Shown here: in pieces, positions 25,076 to 35,380 of the stretch
How the letters are laid out: each line of letters starts with the position of its first letter
Numbering within the stretch: the first letter of the stretch is position 1
Assembly (NCBI GenBank): GCA_035760645.1
Contig: DASTSO010000073.1
Coordinates: forward strand, 1-64,000
Source of the DNA: DASSTY01 sp035760645
GTDB lineage: Bacteria; Gemmatimonadota; Gemmatimonadetes; Gemmatimonadales; GWC2-71-9
Direction of reading: 5' to 3'
DNA length: 64,000 bases
Program-made: the position numbers and the translations under genes
Notes under the pieces: model-generated
Database searches by the model: none
The model's input: only the letters and a program-made list of their open reading frames with translations
Told to the model about the DNA's origin: nothing

Positions 25076-25163
25076 CCTTGCCCTTACCCCGGCCCGATGG
25101 GCCGCCTCGGGCGCCGGATCCTGCCGGCCCGAGCGGCTGGACGCTCAACCGAATGGAGTATTC

Positions 25164-27092
<1,929 letters not shown>

Positions 27093-27095
<3 letters not shown>

Positions 27096-27207
27096 GCGGG
27101 ACGGCGGCAGGGCGGGACGGCGGGAGGTGGCCCCCGGTGCACGGAATCGCTCCGTGCGGGGAGGCGGCCTCCCGCCGTCCCGTCCTGCCGCCGTTCCCGC
27201 CCATCCC
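27093..27207. repeat. GGCGGGAC-type inverted repeat after dnaK
   Basis: Left arm (27096-27126) and right arm (27168-27201) are near-complementary GGCGGGAC/GTCCCGCC arrays. An inner hairpin reads GCACGGA-ATCGC-TCCGTGC (about 27139-27157). The arm begins exactly at the dnaK TAG stop. It probably ends the dnaK transcript. The htrA promoter region follows directly (AGAATAGAGTAGG near 27241). Confidence 0.8.
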
Positions 27208-27303
27208 CGCGACGGAAACCTTTTTCCGCGCATCCGGTGTAGAATAGAGTAGGACTGAGTGCCGATACGCGCCGTTTCACGATCCACCCCGAAGGACCGC
27301 TCG

Positions 27304-28875
27304 ATGTCCACACGTTCCATGAATTGGCTGAAGTTCGGCGGCCTCGTCGCCCTGGCCTTCGCGCTGGGGCTCCTCTTCGCCGGCCTGCTCGACCTGCCGA
27401 CGCGCTCGCTGGCGCAGGAGCAGGGGCGGGCCACGCCCATGATCACCCCGGTCAAGGCGCCCTCGATCCCCGAGGCCAAGCCGCTCATCGAGCTGAGCGA
27501 CGCCTTCGCCGCCGTGGCCGACGCGGTGCGACCGAGCGTGGTCTACATCCGCAGTGAGCGCACCGAGAAGGTGGCCCAGCGGCCCCAGCTCCCGCCGGGC
27601 TTCGAGCGCTTCTTCCCGCGCGGGCGCGACCAGCAGCCGCAGTTCGAGGAGGGGAGCGGCTCGGGCTTCGTCATCTCGAACGACGGCTACGTCCTCACGA
27701 ACAACCACGTCGTGGCGGGCGCCACCAAGGTGATCGTGCGCCTGCTGGACCGCCGGCAGTTCACGGCCAAGGTGGTCGGGGCCGATCCCAACACCGACGT
27801 CGCCGTGCTCAAGATCGATGCGAGCGACCTCCACCCGATCGCGCTGGGCAACAGCGACACCACCCGCATCGGCGAGTGGGTGCTGGCCATCGGCAACCCG
27901 CTGGGCGAGGGGCTCAACTTCACCGTCACCCAGGGGATCGTGAGCGCCAAGGGCCGCGACCTGCGCGGGCTCAACCGCTCGCGGCTCAGCATCAGCGACT
28001 TCATCCAGACCGACGCGGCGATCAACCCCGGCAACTCGGGCGGCCCGCTGGTGAACATGCGGGGCGAGGTGATCGGCATCAATTCGGCGATCGCGAGCGA
28101 GACCGGCTTCTACTCGGGCTACGGCTTCGCCATCCCGATCAACCTCGCGCGCACGGTCGCCAACCAGCTCATCGCCACCGGCAAGGTCCACCGCGCCGCC
28201 CTCGGCATCGAGATCCGCGACGCCGATGTGAACGACGCCGCCTACGTCGGCCTCAAGGAGCCGACCGGCGTGCTGGTGGTCAACTTCAGCAACGACCAGT
28301 CGGCGGCCCGGAAGGCCGGGATCGAGCCGGGCGACGTGATCGTGGCCGTGGACGGCCAGCCGGTGGAGTACGTCGGGCAGCTCCAGCAGCGCATCGCCTT
28401 CCGCAAGCCGGGCGAGACGGTGCAGATCACGGTGGCGCGCAAGGGCGGCACCCGGAAGACGCTCGACGTCAAGCTGCAGCCCCAGGGCGAGGTGGCCGAC
28501 GTGGCCAGCGCCGACCAGCCCGAGGCCGACAGCACGAGCGCCAAGGGCGGCAGCAGCGCGATGGGCACGCTGGGCGTCTCGGTCCAGACCGTCACCCCCG
28601 CCATCGCCCAGCAGCTCGGGATGCAGGACACCCGCGGCGTGCTCGTCACCGACGTCACCCCGGGCGGGCCGGCGTGGGAGCGGCTGGCGGAGCCGGGCCA
28701 GGGTTATGCCGACGTGATCACCGCGATCGAGGGTACCCCGGTGCGCAACGAGGCCGAGCTGCGCGCCGCGCTCCGGAGCTTCAAGCCGGGCAGCATCGTC
28801 ACGCTGCGCGTGGTGTCGCCGGCCCCGAACGGGACGACGCAGCGCATCGTGCGCGTCCGCCTGGGCGGGAGCTGA
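27304..28875 (+). CDS. htrA: HtrA/DegP-type periplasmic serine protease
   Basis: A 523-aa protease anchored or exported by an N-terminal helix (about 10-30). Trypsin-like domain with catalytic His135 (TNNHVV), Asp165 (NTDVAVLK) and Ser245 (GNSGGPL). PDZ1 about 285-385 and PDZ2 about 420-520. It degrades or refolds misfolded envelope proteins. ATG 27304 was chosen over an in-frame upstream GTG at 27259 because it directly precedes the signal helix. A TAGAAT at 27240 could be the -10. It follows dnaK but has its own promoter region behind the repeat element. Confidence 0.95.
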   Translation: MSTRSMNWLKFGGLVALAFALGLLFAGLLDLPTRSLAQEQGRATPMITPVKAPSIPEAKPLIELSDAFAAVADAVRPSVVYIRSERTEKVAQRPQLPPGFERFFPRGRDQQPQFEEGSGSGFVISNDGYVLTNNHVVAGATKVIVRLLDRRQFTAKVVGADPNTDVAVLKIDASDLHPIALGNSDTTRIGEWVLAIGNPLGEGLNFTVTQGIVSAKGRDLRGLNRSRLSISDFIQTDAAINPGNSGGPLVNMRGEVIGINSAIASETGFYSGYGFAIPINLARTVANQLIATGKVHRAALGIEIRDADVNDAAYVGLKEPTGVLVVNFSNDQSAARKAGIEPGDVIVAVDGQPVEYVGQLQQRIAFRKPGETVQITVARKGGTRKTLDVKLQPQGEVADVASADQPEADSTSAKGGSSAMGTLGVSVQTVTPAIAQQLGMQDTRGVLVTDVTPGGPAWERLAEPGQGYADVITAIEGTPVRNEAELRAALRSFKPGSIVTLRVVSPAPNGTTQRIVRVRLGGS

Positions 28876-28911
28876 CGCCGCCCGCCGGCCCCCGGCACCC
28901 CCCGCTCGCCC

Positions 28912-28942
28912 CGAACGGCCCGGCCTCCCGCCGGGCCGTTCG
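28912..28942 (+). terminator. Hairpin after htrA
   Basis: A 13-bp perfect stem (CGAACGGCCCGGC) with the 5-nt loop CTCCC, followed by TGTTGGGG. It lies 37 bp after the htrA stop. The T-run is poor, so Rho-independent function is likely but not certain. Confidence 0.6.
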
Positions 28943-28971
28943 TGTTGGGGGAGTGTTGGGGGAGGCCCTGG

Positions 28972-28987
28972 CGTGACAGTCGTCACG
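28972..28987. promoter_or_regulatory. CRP-like palindrome GTGA-N6-TCAC
   Basis: CGTGACAGTCGTCACG has perfect 6-nt arms with a 4-nt centre, the same architecture as the site at 24960. It lies 57 bp upstream of the HAD-deaminase fusion gene. CRP/FNR-type binding is inferred. Confidence 0.4.
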
Positions 28988-29043
28988 GGCGCCCGTAGCT
29001 TGGGGAAGGTAGGCTGCCGGGAGAGGTGACGACCGGAGGCGGC

Positions 29044-30261
29044 ATGGCGCTCGACGCGCTGATTCTCGACATCGACGGCACGCTGGTGGACACCAACCGC
29101 CACCACCTCGCGGCGTGGGAGGAGGCCTTCCGGCGGCACGGCTACCGCGTCGCCCGCGACCGCATCCGGGTCGAGATCGGCAAGGGCGGCGACCAGCTCG
29201 TCCCCGCCATCCTGGGCTGCGAGGCCGACGCGCGCGACGGGGACGCCCTCCGGGCCGAGGAGAAGGCGCTCTTCCTCGCCACGGCGCGCTCCGAGCCCCT
29301 CGCGCTCTTTCCCGGCGTGCGCGAGCTCGTGGCGGCGCTCCGGGCGCGCGGGCTCCGGCTCGCCCTCGCCACCTCGAGCGGCCGGGAGCAGATCGACGCC
29401 ACCTTCGAGAGCGCGCGGGCGACCGACGTGGTCGAGGCGATGGACGTCGTCGTGACGAAGGACGACGCGGCCGCGAGCAAGCCCGCCCCCGACACGGTGA
29501 CGAGTGCCGTGCGGAAGCTCGGGCTCACCCCCGCCCAGTGCGCCATGGTGGGCGACACGCCGTGGGACGCCGAGGCCTGCCGCGGCGCCGGGGTCGTCTG
29601 TCTCGGCGTGCGCTCGGGCGGGAACGACGCCCGCACCCTGCTCGCCGCGGGCGCCCGCGCGGTGTGGCCGGACGCGGCGGCGCTCCATCGAGAGCTCGAC
29701 GCGGCGCTCGAGCGGGCCTCGCCGGGGCCGGCGCACCTCGACCGGGCGCGGCTGGAGCAGCTCATGCGCGCCGCCCTCGCCGTGGCGCGCGAGGGGCTCG
29801 CCGCCGGCGACGCGCCGATCGGCGCCGTGCTCGCCCGCGGCGACGGGACGATCATCGCGCGGGGGTGGAACCGGATGTGGACCCGGGCGAGCAAGGTGGC
29901 CCACGCCGAGATGGTCACCTTCGAGGACGCGGTCGGGAAGGTGCCGCTCGACGCGCGCGACCTCCTCCTGGTCTCGACCCTCGAGCCGTGCGTGATGTGC
30001 ACGGGGGCGGCGATGGTGGCCTCGGTGGACACGATCGTCTACGGCCTCGTCGCGCCGCCCGACAGCGGCACCCGGCGGGTGCGGCCGCCCGAGAGCCCCG
30101 AGAGCCAGATGCCGCGCATCGTCGGCGGGGTGCTCGCCGGGGAGAGCCGCGCACTGTTCGAGGCGTGGCTCCGGACCGCTCCCAATCCCGACCAGCGGCC
30201 CTACGTCGAGCAACTGCTCGCGAGCACCTCGTCCGCCCACTCACCCGCGGAGTCGCCATGA
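29044..30261 (+). CDS. HAD hydrolase fused to a nucleoside/tRNA deaminase-like domain
   Basis: A 405-aa two-domain protein. Residues 1-~225 are a HAD phosphatase: nucleophile D9 and acid D11 in LDIDGTLVDT, ATSSGR, SKPAPD and GDTPWD. Residues ~235-390 are a CMP/dCMP-type zinc deaminase: H287 and E289 in HAEMV, C316 and C319 in EPCVMCTGA, with a C-terminal part like guanine or tRNA-adenosine deaminases. Both active sites look complete. A combined dephosphorylation and deamination of a nucleotide is an attractive guess but unproven. ATG 29044 has GGAGG 5 bp before it; GTG 29026 is an alternative. Confidence 0.88.
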   Translation: MALDALILDIDGTLVDTNRHHLAAWEEAFRRHGYRVARDRIRVEIGKGGDQLVPAILGCEADARDGDALRAEEKALFLATARSEPLALFPGVRELVAALRARGLRLALATSSGREQIDATFESARATDVVEAMDVVVTKDDAAASKPAPDTVTSAVRKLGLTPAQCAMVGDTPWDAEACRGAGVVCLGVRSGGNDARTLLAAGARAVWPDAAALHRELDAALERASPGPAHLDRARLEQLMRAALAVAREGLAAGDAPIGAVLARGDGTIIARGWNRMWTRASKVAHAEMVTFEDAVGKVPLDARDLLLVSTLEPCVMCTGAAMVASVDTIVYGLVAPPDSGTRRVRPPESPESQMPRIVGGVLAGESRALFEAWLRTAPNPDQRPYVEQLLASTSSAHSPAESP

Positions 30262-30527
30262 CCACGAGTCCCGAGACCGACTGGATGAACCATCCCGAGC
30301 TCCGCCGCCTGGTGGACGCGGCGAACGCGCTCAGCGTCGAGGAGCGGATCACGCTGGTCAAGGGGCTGGTGCCGGGGATCGCCGACCATCTCTCCGGGGA
30401 GGAGTACGAGACGGTGGCCGCATGGGTGCGGCTCAAGGGCGAGCGCTTCCTCGAGGCGAAGAACCATCCGGGCGAGGGGCGCGCCACGCGCCAGGTCCCC
30501 GGCGAGCGCGAGCTCGAGGGGCGATGA
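30258..30527 (+). CDS. Small helical protein, function unknown
   Basis: An 89-aa soluble protein whose ATG overlaps the stop of the HAD-deaminase gene (ATGA). It reads as mostly helical: LRRLVDAANALSVEERITLVKGLVPGIADHL, then an EEYETVAAWVRLKGERFLEA helix and a charged tail. No Cys, no signal peptide and no family recognised. The overlap suggests translational coupling with the fusion enzyme. One base separates it from the next gene. Confidence 0.7.
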   Translation: MTTSPETDWMNHPELRRLVDAANALSVEERITLVKGLVPGIADHLSGEEYETVAAWVRLKGERFLEAKNHPGEGRATRQVPGERELEGR

Positions 30528-30528
30528 C

Positions 30529-31299
30529 ATGACCCGTCCCCCGCGCCGGGGCCTGCCCGCGGGGGCGCTCGTGGTTGCGCTCGCGGGCACGCTCGCGGTC
30601 GGCCTGGCCGGATGCCGCCGCGCCGACCGGCCGGCGCGCGGCGCGGAGGTGGCGGTGGCGAGCGCGGGCGCGGGCGCGGCCACGGCGGCGGGCGCCCCGG
30701 TCGGCGTGCTGCGGACCACCCTCACCCGCCACGGCGACTCGATTCGCGCGGTCGCGACGTGGGACGGCCCGGTCGCGGGCGTCACGGTGCGGCTCGCGAC
30801 CGCCGGCGGCGCGGTGCGCGACCTGCCGGTGGCGGCGGCCCCGGCCGGCGGCACGGCGACCGGCGCGAGTGCCACGACCTTCCTCCCGGTCCCGGCGCCG
30901 GGCGGCGCGGCGGAGGGCACCACCTGCCTGCTGCGGTCGGCGGACACCCTCGCCTGCACCCCCTGGCAGTTCGTACGGCCCAGCGCGGCGGCGCACCCGG
31001 ACGTCGGGGCCGGGCGCCGGCTGGTGATCGTCGTGCGTCCCGACGGTATGCAGGTGGACCCCGACCTCGGCGGGCGCTGCACGGCCTGGCGGGCGGCGCA
31101 TCCCACCGAGCCCGTCTGGCTCGCCGTCAACGAGGCGGCGGTGCCGGCCTGCACCGGGCCCAACGGCCGGCCCACGATCGCCCAGTTCTGCGCCTTCGCC
31201 CTCCTGCCCGACGGGCGGAAGGTGAAGACCGCGGGCTCGAGCAACAGCCCCTACTGCGAGGAGGAGTTCCAGCGGTGGCTGGGCGAGCGGGCGAGCTGA
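30529..31299 (+). CDS. Predicted lipoprotein, function unknown
   Basis: A 256-aa protein with a basic N-terminus, hydrophobic segment and lipobox (VGLAGC, Cys at about residue 29). The body has six or more Cys residues in the second half (TTCLL, LACTP, GGRCTAW, PACTG, QFCAF, YCEEEF), which suggests disulfides in the periplasm. A stretch of Thr/Ala/Gly-rich strands comes first. No domain is recognised. Last gene before the tRNA. Confidence 0.7.
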   Translation: MTRPPRRGLPAGALVVALAGTLAVGLAGCRRADRPARGAEVAVASAGAGAATAAGAPVGVLRTTLTRHGDSIRAVATWDGPVAGVTVRLATAGGAVRDLPVAAAPAGGTATGASATTFLPVPAPGGAAEGTTCLLRSADTLACTPWQFVRPSAAAHPDVGAGRRLVIVVRPDGMQVDPDLGGRCTAWRAAHPTEPVWLAVNEAAVPACTGPNGRPTIAQFCAFALLPDGRKVKTAGSSNSPYCEEEFQRWLGERAS

Positions 31300-31321
31300 C
31301 CGATTATCTTTCCCTCCGCTG

Positions 31322-31402
31322 GCGGACGTGGTGAAATGGCAGACACGCCGGTCTTAGGAGCCGGTGGGGAAACCCGTGCGGGTTCGAGTCCCGCCGTCCG
31401 CA
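31322..31402 (+). tRNA. tRNA-Leu (anticodon UAG)
   Basis: 81 nt. The acceptor stem pairs GCGGACG (31322-31328) with CGTCCGC (31395-31401), discriminator A at 31402; CCA is not encoded. The anticodon stem pairs CCGGT with GCCGG around the loop CTTAGGA, giving anticodon TAG (31355-31357), which reads CUN leucine codons. A short variable arm (GGGGAAACCC) and a GGTTCGAGTCC T-arm fit class II tRNA-Leu. Confidence 0.97.
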
Positions 31403-31424
31403 CTTCGTCGGGCCCGCCTTGCCT

Positions 31425-31454
31425 TTGACCCGCCCGCTCGCCTCTGGGTAAATT
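31425..31454 (+). promoter_or_regulatory. Promoter of trigger factor gene
   Basis: TTGACC (31425-31430) and TAAATT (31449-31454) are 18 bp apart, a good sigma70-type match. Predicted transcription start near 31461 leaves about 3 nt before the ATG at 31464, and no SD is visible, so the mRNA may be leaderless or nearly so. Confidence 0.6.
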
Positions 31455-31463
31455 CCCGTTCCT

Positions 31464-32753
31464 ATGACTATGACCCCGACCCCCATCTCCGTTCAGAAGA
31501 CCGCGGAAGACGCCGCGTCGAAGGACCTTCGCGTCACCGTGCCGGTCGAGCGCGTGCGCGAGGCCGAGGCCCGCGCCGTCCGCTATTACGCGCAACGCGC
31601 CAAGCTGCCCGGCTTCCGCCCGGGCAAGGCCCCCGAGGCCGTGGTGCGCAAGCGCTTCAACGACGCCATCCGCCAGGCGGTGCTCGAGGAGCTGCTGCAG
31701 GAGAGCTGGAAGACGGCCCTCGAGAGCGAGTCGCTCAAGCCGATCGCCGACCCGGCGGTGCGCAACCTCAAGTTCGAAGCGGACGCCCCGCTCGAGTTCG
31801 ACCTGCACGTGGACGTGAAGCCCGAGCTCAAGCTCGAGCGCACCGGCGGCTTCACCGTGACGCGCCCGGCCGCGGCGGTGGACGACCAGCAGGTCAACGA
31901 GCAGCTCGACCGCCTGCGCGAGCAGAAGGCGGCGTGGATCCCGGTCGAGGGCGAGAAGCCGCGCGAGGGCAATCTCGTGCGCGTCGAGGTGCAGCCGCTC
32001 GACGGCGAGGGCGCCGAGGCGGCCGCGGCCGAATCCGCCGAGCCGCAGAGCTACGACCTCGTGCTGGGGCAGAACCAGACCGTGCCCGAGCTCGAGGAGA
32101 AGATCACCACGCTGCTGCCCGGCGAGACCGCCGAGGCGGAGATCACGACGCCCCAGGACCACCCCGACGAGGCGCGCCGCGGCCAGACCCGGCGGGTGCG
32201 GGTGACGCTGCGCGAGGTGAAGCGCCAGGACCTCCCGGCGCTCGACGACGCGTTCGCGCGCGAGGTGGGCGACTTCGAGAGCGTCGAGGCGCTGCGCCGC
32301 GCGGTGCGCGAGGACCTCGAGCGCGAGGCCGCGCGCGAGGCCGACGCCAAGGTCCGCATGGACCTGCTGCAGCAGATCGTCGAGGCGAACGGCGTGCAGG
32401 CGCCCGAGTCGCTGGTGCACCGGCTGATGCACGCCTACGCCGACATGTACCGCATTCCGAAGGAGCAGCTCCACGCCTTCGAGGAGCAGTTCCACCCGGT
32501 CGCCGAGCAGCAGGTGCGGCGCGACCTGGTGCTCGAGGCGGTGCTCGAGGCGCACCCCGAGCTCAAGGCGACCGAGGAGGCCGTCGACCAGCGCATCGCC
32601 CAGATGGCCGAGGCGCGCGGCGTGCCGGCGGGCCAGATCTACACCAGCCTGCAGAAGGCCAACCGGCTCGGCGAGCTGGAGCGGTCGATCACCGAGGAGC
32701 AGGTCTTCCAGTACCTGCTCGACCAGAACACCGTCAGCGAGGCCACGAGCTGA
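31464..32753 (+). CDS. tig: Trigger factor (ribosome-bound chaperone / peptidyl-prolyl isomerase)
   Basis: A 429-aa protein. The N-terminal ribosome-binding domain carries the signature as LPGFRPGKAPEAVV (about 48-62). The middle PPIase region (about 150-240) is followed by a helical C-terminal chaperone domain. It binds at the ribosome exit and protects nascent chains. A second ATG lies two codons in (31470). It is followed by clpP and clpX, the common tig-clpP-clpX order. Acid-rich insert around EGEGAEAAAAESAE (residues ~175-190) is slightly unusual. Confidence 0.96.
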   Translation: MTMTPTPISVQKTAEDAASKDLRVTVPVERVREAEARAVRYYAQRAKLPGFRPGKAPEAVVRKRFNDAIRQAVLEELLQESWKTALESESLKPIADPAVRNLKFEADAPLEFDLHVDVKPELKLERTGGFTVTRPAAAVDDQQVNEQLDRLREQKAAWIPVEGEKPREGNLVRVEVQPLDGEGAEAAAAESAEPQSYDLVLGQNQTVPELEEKITTLLPGETAEAEITTPQDHPDEARRGQTRRVRVTLREVKRQDLPALDDAFAREVGDFESVEALRRAVREDLEREAAREADAKVRMDLLQQIVEANGVQAPESLVHRLMHAYADMYRIPKEQLHAFEEQFHPVAEQQVRRDLVLEAVLEAHPELKATEEAVDQRIAQMAEARGVPAGQIYTSLQKANRLGELERSITEEQVFQYLLDQNTVSEATS

Positions 32754-32754
32754 G

Positions 32755-33396
32755 ATGCCGACGCTTTATCCCCCGTACATCATCGAGCGGTCGAGCCGCG
32801 GCGAGCGGACCTACGACATCTTCTCCCGGCTCCTCATGGACCGGATCGTCTTCCTCGGCGCGCCGATCAACGACGACGTCGCCAACATCATCATCGCCCA
32901 GCTGCTCTTCCTCGAGGCCGACAACCCCGAGAAGGACATCTACCTCTACCTCAACTCGCCGGGTGGCGTGGTGAGCGCGGGGCTGGCGATCTACGACACG
33001 ATGCAGCACCTGCGCGCGCCGGTGAACACGATCTGCATGGGCATGGCGGCCTCGATGGGCTCGTTCCTGCTCGCCGCCGGCACCAAGGGCAAGCGCAGCG
33101 CGCTGCCGCACAGCCGGATCATGATCCACCAGCCCTCGGGCGGCGCCCAGGGCACGGCGGCGGACATCGAGATCCAGGCGCGCGAGATCCTCTACCTGCG
33201 CACCAAGCTCAACAGCCTCTACTCGTACCACACCGGCCAGCCGGTCGAGACGATCGAGCGCGACATGGACCGCGACCGGTTCATGAGCGCCGAGGAGGCG
33301 AAGGCCTACGGGCTGATCGACACCGTCTTCACCCCGCGCCGCAAGGACCTGGTCCCCGACCAGGCGATCGCGAACGCCGCGGCCGCCCAACCCTGA
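32755..33396 (+). CDS. clpP: ATP-dependent Clp protease proteolytic subunit
   Basis: A 213-aa serine protease. Catalytic Ser100 in MAASMGS, His125 in MIHQPSGG, and the Asp in the ERDMDRDRF segment are present, and the fold runs from ERSSRGERTYDIFSRLL through YLYLNSPGG. It forms the tetradecameric chamber that works with ClpX, encoded next. Its ATG is one base after the tig stop, so the two should be co-translated. No propeptide longer than a few residues is apparent. Confidence 0.98.
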   Translation: MPTLYPPYIIERSSRGERTYDIFSRLLMDRIVFLGAPINDDVANIIIAQLLFLEADNPEKDIYLYLNSPGGVVSAGLAIYDTMQHLRAPVNTICMGMAASMGSFLLAAGTKGKRSALPHSRIMIHQPSGGAQGTAADIEIQAREILYLRTKLNSLYSYHTGQPVETIERDMDRDRFMSAEEAKAYGLIDTVFTPRRKDLVPDQAIANAAAAQP

Positions 33397-33411
33397 GCGA
33401 CCGCTCTTGAC

Positions 33412-33433
33412 GTGCGCCCCTCCGGGGGCGCAC
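33412..33433 (+). terminator. Hairpin between clpP and clpX
   Basis: A 9-bp stem GTGCGCCCC / GGGGCGCAC with loop TCCG, overlapping a TTGACG at 33407. Without a T-run it may attenuate transcription or shape an internal clpX promoter; the 116-bp gap between clpP and clpX holds nothing else clear. Confidence 0.35.
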
Positions 33434-33512
33434 TCTACGGGGTGCCCGCCGGCCGTGGCAGGCCCTCCGCGCACCGCCCCGCTGGGCGGTCCACCCTGAG
33501 CTCTGCGGGTTC

Positions 33513-34757
33513 ATGTCGAACGACAAGCATCTCCGTTGTTCCTTCTGCGGCAAGTCGAAGGACTCCGTCCGGAAATTCATCTCCGGGCCGTCGGTCTACA
33601 TCTGCAACGAGTGCATCACGCTCTGCAATGAGATCCTGGCGGAGGACGAGGAGCGCGAGGTCGCCGACAGCATCACGCAGGTCCCCACGCCGCAGGAGAT
33701 CAAGGACGTCCTCGACCAGTACGTGATCGGCCAGGAGCGCGCCAAGCGCACGCTCTCGGTCGCCGTGTACAACCACTACAAGCGCATCAACGCCGCGAGC
33801 GGCCGCGAGCGGGACGTCGAGCTCGACAAGTCGAACATCCTGCTCCTCGGGCCCACCGGCGTCGGCAAGACCCTCCTCGCGCAGACCCTCGCCCGCATCC
33901 TCGACGTCCCCTTCACCATCGCCGACGCCACGACGCTCACCGAGGCGGGCTACGTCGGCGAGGACGTGGAGAACATCCTCGTGCGGCTGCTGCAGGCCGG
34001 CGAGTTCAACGTGGCCGAGTGCGAGCGCGGGATCGTCTACATCGACGAGATCGACAAGATCGCCCGCAAGAGCGAGAACCCGTCGATCACGCGCGACGTC
34101 TCGGGCGAGGGCGTCCAGCAGGCGCTGCTGAAGATCCTCGAGGGCACCGTGGCCAGCGTGCCGCCCCAGGGCGGCCGCAAGCATCCGCAGCAGGAATACA
34201 TCCAGATCAACACCAAGGACATCCTGTTCATCTGCGGCGGCGCCTTCGACGGGCTCGAGAAGATCATCGAGGCCCGCACCGGGCGGCAGCGCATCGGCTT
34301 CGCGAGCGAGGAGGGGGGCCACGGCGCGCTCGACCAGCAGGATCCGTTCGCGCTGGTGGAGCCGGACGACCTGCTGCGCTTCGGGCTCATCCCCGAGCTG
34401 GTGGGCCGCCTCCCGGTGGTCGTCTCGCTCGAGGCGCTCGACGAGGCGGCGCTGGTGAAGATCCTCAACGAGCCGAAGAACGCGCTCACCAAGCAGTACA
34501 AGAAGCTCTTCGAGCTCGAGAACGTGGGGCTCACCTTCGACCAGGAGGCGCTGCGCGCGGTGGCCGAGAAGGCGATCAAGCGCGGCACCGGCGCGCGCGG
34601 CCTGCGCTCGATCCTCGAGACGATGATGACCGACATCATGTTCGAGCTGCCGAGCCGCGACGACGTGCGCGAGGTGGTGATCACCAAGGAGGCGATCACC
34701 GAGGGCAAGCCGCCCCTGGTCGTCACGGAGCGGGCCCGCACGAAGCGGGAGGCGTGA
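33513..34757 (+). CDS. clpX: ATP-dependent Clp protease ATP-binding subunit ClpX
   Basis: A 414-aa AAA+ unfoldase. The N-terminal C4 zinc finger (CSFCGKS...CNECITLC, about 9-36) binds adaptors and substrates. Walker A GPTGVGKTLLAQT, Walker B IVYIDEIDKIA, the pore loop GYVGED and the sensor segment LIPELVGRLPV are present. The ClpP-contact loop lies near IGFASEEG (tripeptide IGF). It feeds unfolded proteins to ClpP. The stop overlaps the engB start as GTGA. Confidence 0.98.
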   Translation: MSNDKHLRCSFCGKSKDSVRKFISGPSVYICNECITLCNEILAEDEEREVADSITQVPTPQEIKDVLDQYVIGQERAKRTLSVAVYNHYKRINAASGRERDVELDKSNILLLGPTGVGKTLLAQTLARILDVPFTIADATTLTEAGYVGEDVENILVRLLQAGEFNVAECERGIVYIDEIDKIARKSENPSITRDVSGEGVQQALLKILEGTVASVPPQGGRKHPQQEYIQINTKDILFICGGAFDGLEKIIEARTGRQRIGFASEEGGHGALDQQDPFALVEPDDLLRFGLIPELVGRLPVVVSLEALDEAALVKILNEPKNALTKQYKKLFELENVGLTFDQEALRAVAEKAIKRGTGARGLRSILETMMTDIMFELPSRDDVREVVITKEAITEGKPPLVVTERARTKREA

Positions 34758-35380
34758 GCGCCCCCTCCCCGCTGCGGGATCTGCCCATCGAGTTCGTCGG
34801 CAGCTTCCCCGATCCCGGCGTCCGGCTCGAGCCGGTGCTGCCGGAGATCGCCCTCGTCGGACGCTCGAATGTCGGCAAGTCGAGCCTGCTGAACGCGCTG
34901 GTGGGCCGCCGGAGCCTGGCGCGGGTGAGCGCGACGCCCGGCAAGACCAACCTGCTGAACGTCTTCCGCCTGCCCCCGCTCTATCTCGTCGACCTGCCGG
35001 GCTACGGCTTCGCCCGGGTGGGCAAGAGCGTGCGGGCGGCCTACAAGCGCCTGGTGTACGGCTATCTCGAGCGCCGCGCCACGCTCGCCGGCGTGGTCTG
35101 GCTGCTCGACGTCCGCCACGGCCCCTCGGCCGAGGACCGCGAGATCCAGGAGCTGCTCGTGGCCCAGGGCCGGCCGGTGCTGCCGGTCTTCACCAAGGCC
35201 GACAAGCTGAGCCGCCGACAGCAGCTCGAGCGCGAGCGCGAGCTCTGCGCGGCGCTCGGCGTCGCGCCCGACCACGTGCAGCTCGTGAGCAGCCACTCGG
35301 GCCACGGCATCGCCGAGCTCGGGGCGAGCATCCTGGCGGCCGCCACCCCCGGCGCCGCATCCCTCGAGGAGAGCCCATGA
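34754..35380 (+). CDS. engB: Ribosome biogenesis GTPase EngB/YsxC
   Basis: A 208-aa GTPase of the TRAFAC class starting at GTG in a GTGA overlap with clpX. G1 GRSNVGKSSLLN, G2 region SATPGKTNLLNVF, G3 DLPGYGFA, G4 FTKADKL and G5 SSHSGHG are present. It acts in assembly of the large ribosomal subunit. The clpX-engB order is frequent. The stop overlaps the next gene as ATGA. Confidence 0.95.
   Translation: MSAPSPLRDLPIEFVGSFPDPGVRLEPVLPEIALVGRSNVGKSSLLNALVGRRSLARVSATPGKTNLLNVFRLPPLYLVDLPGYGFARVGKSVRAAYKRLVYGYLERRATLAGVVWLLDVRHGPSAEDREIQELLVAQGRPVLPVFTKADKLSRRQQLERERELCAALGVAPDHVQLVSSHSGHGIAELGASILAAATPGAASLEESP

Noticed and set aside
33407..33440. Strong promoter for clpX (TTGACG plus TCTACG)
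   Set aside because: Spacing is about 21 bp and the -10 match is poor; only the hairpin was kept.
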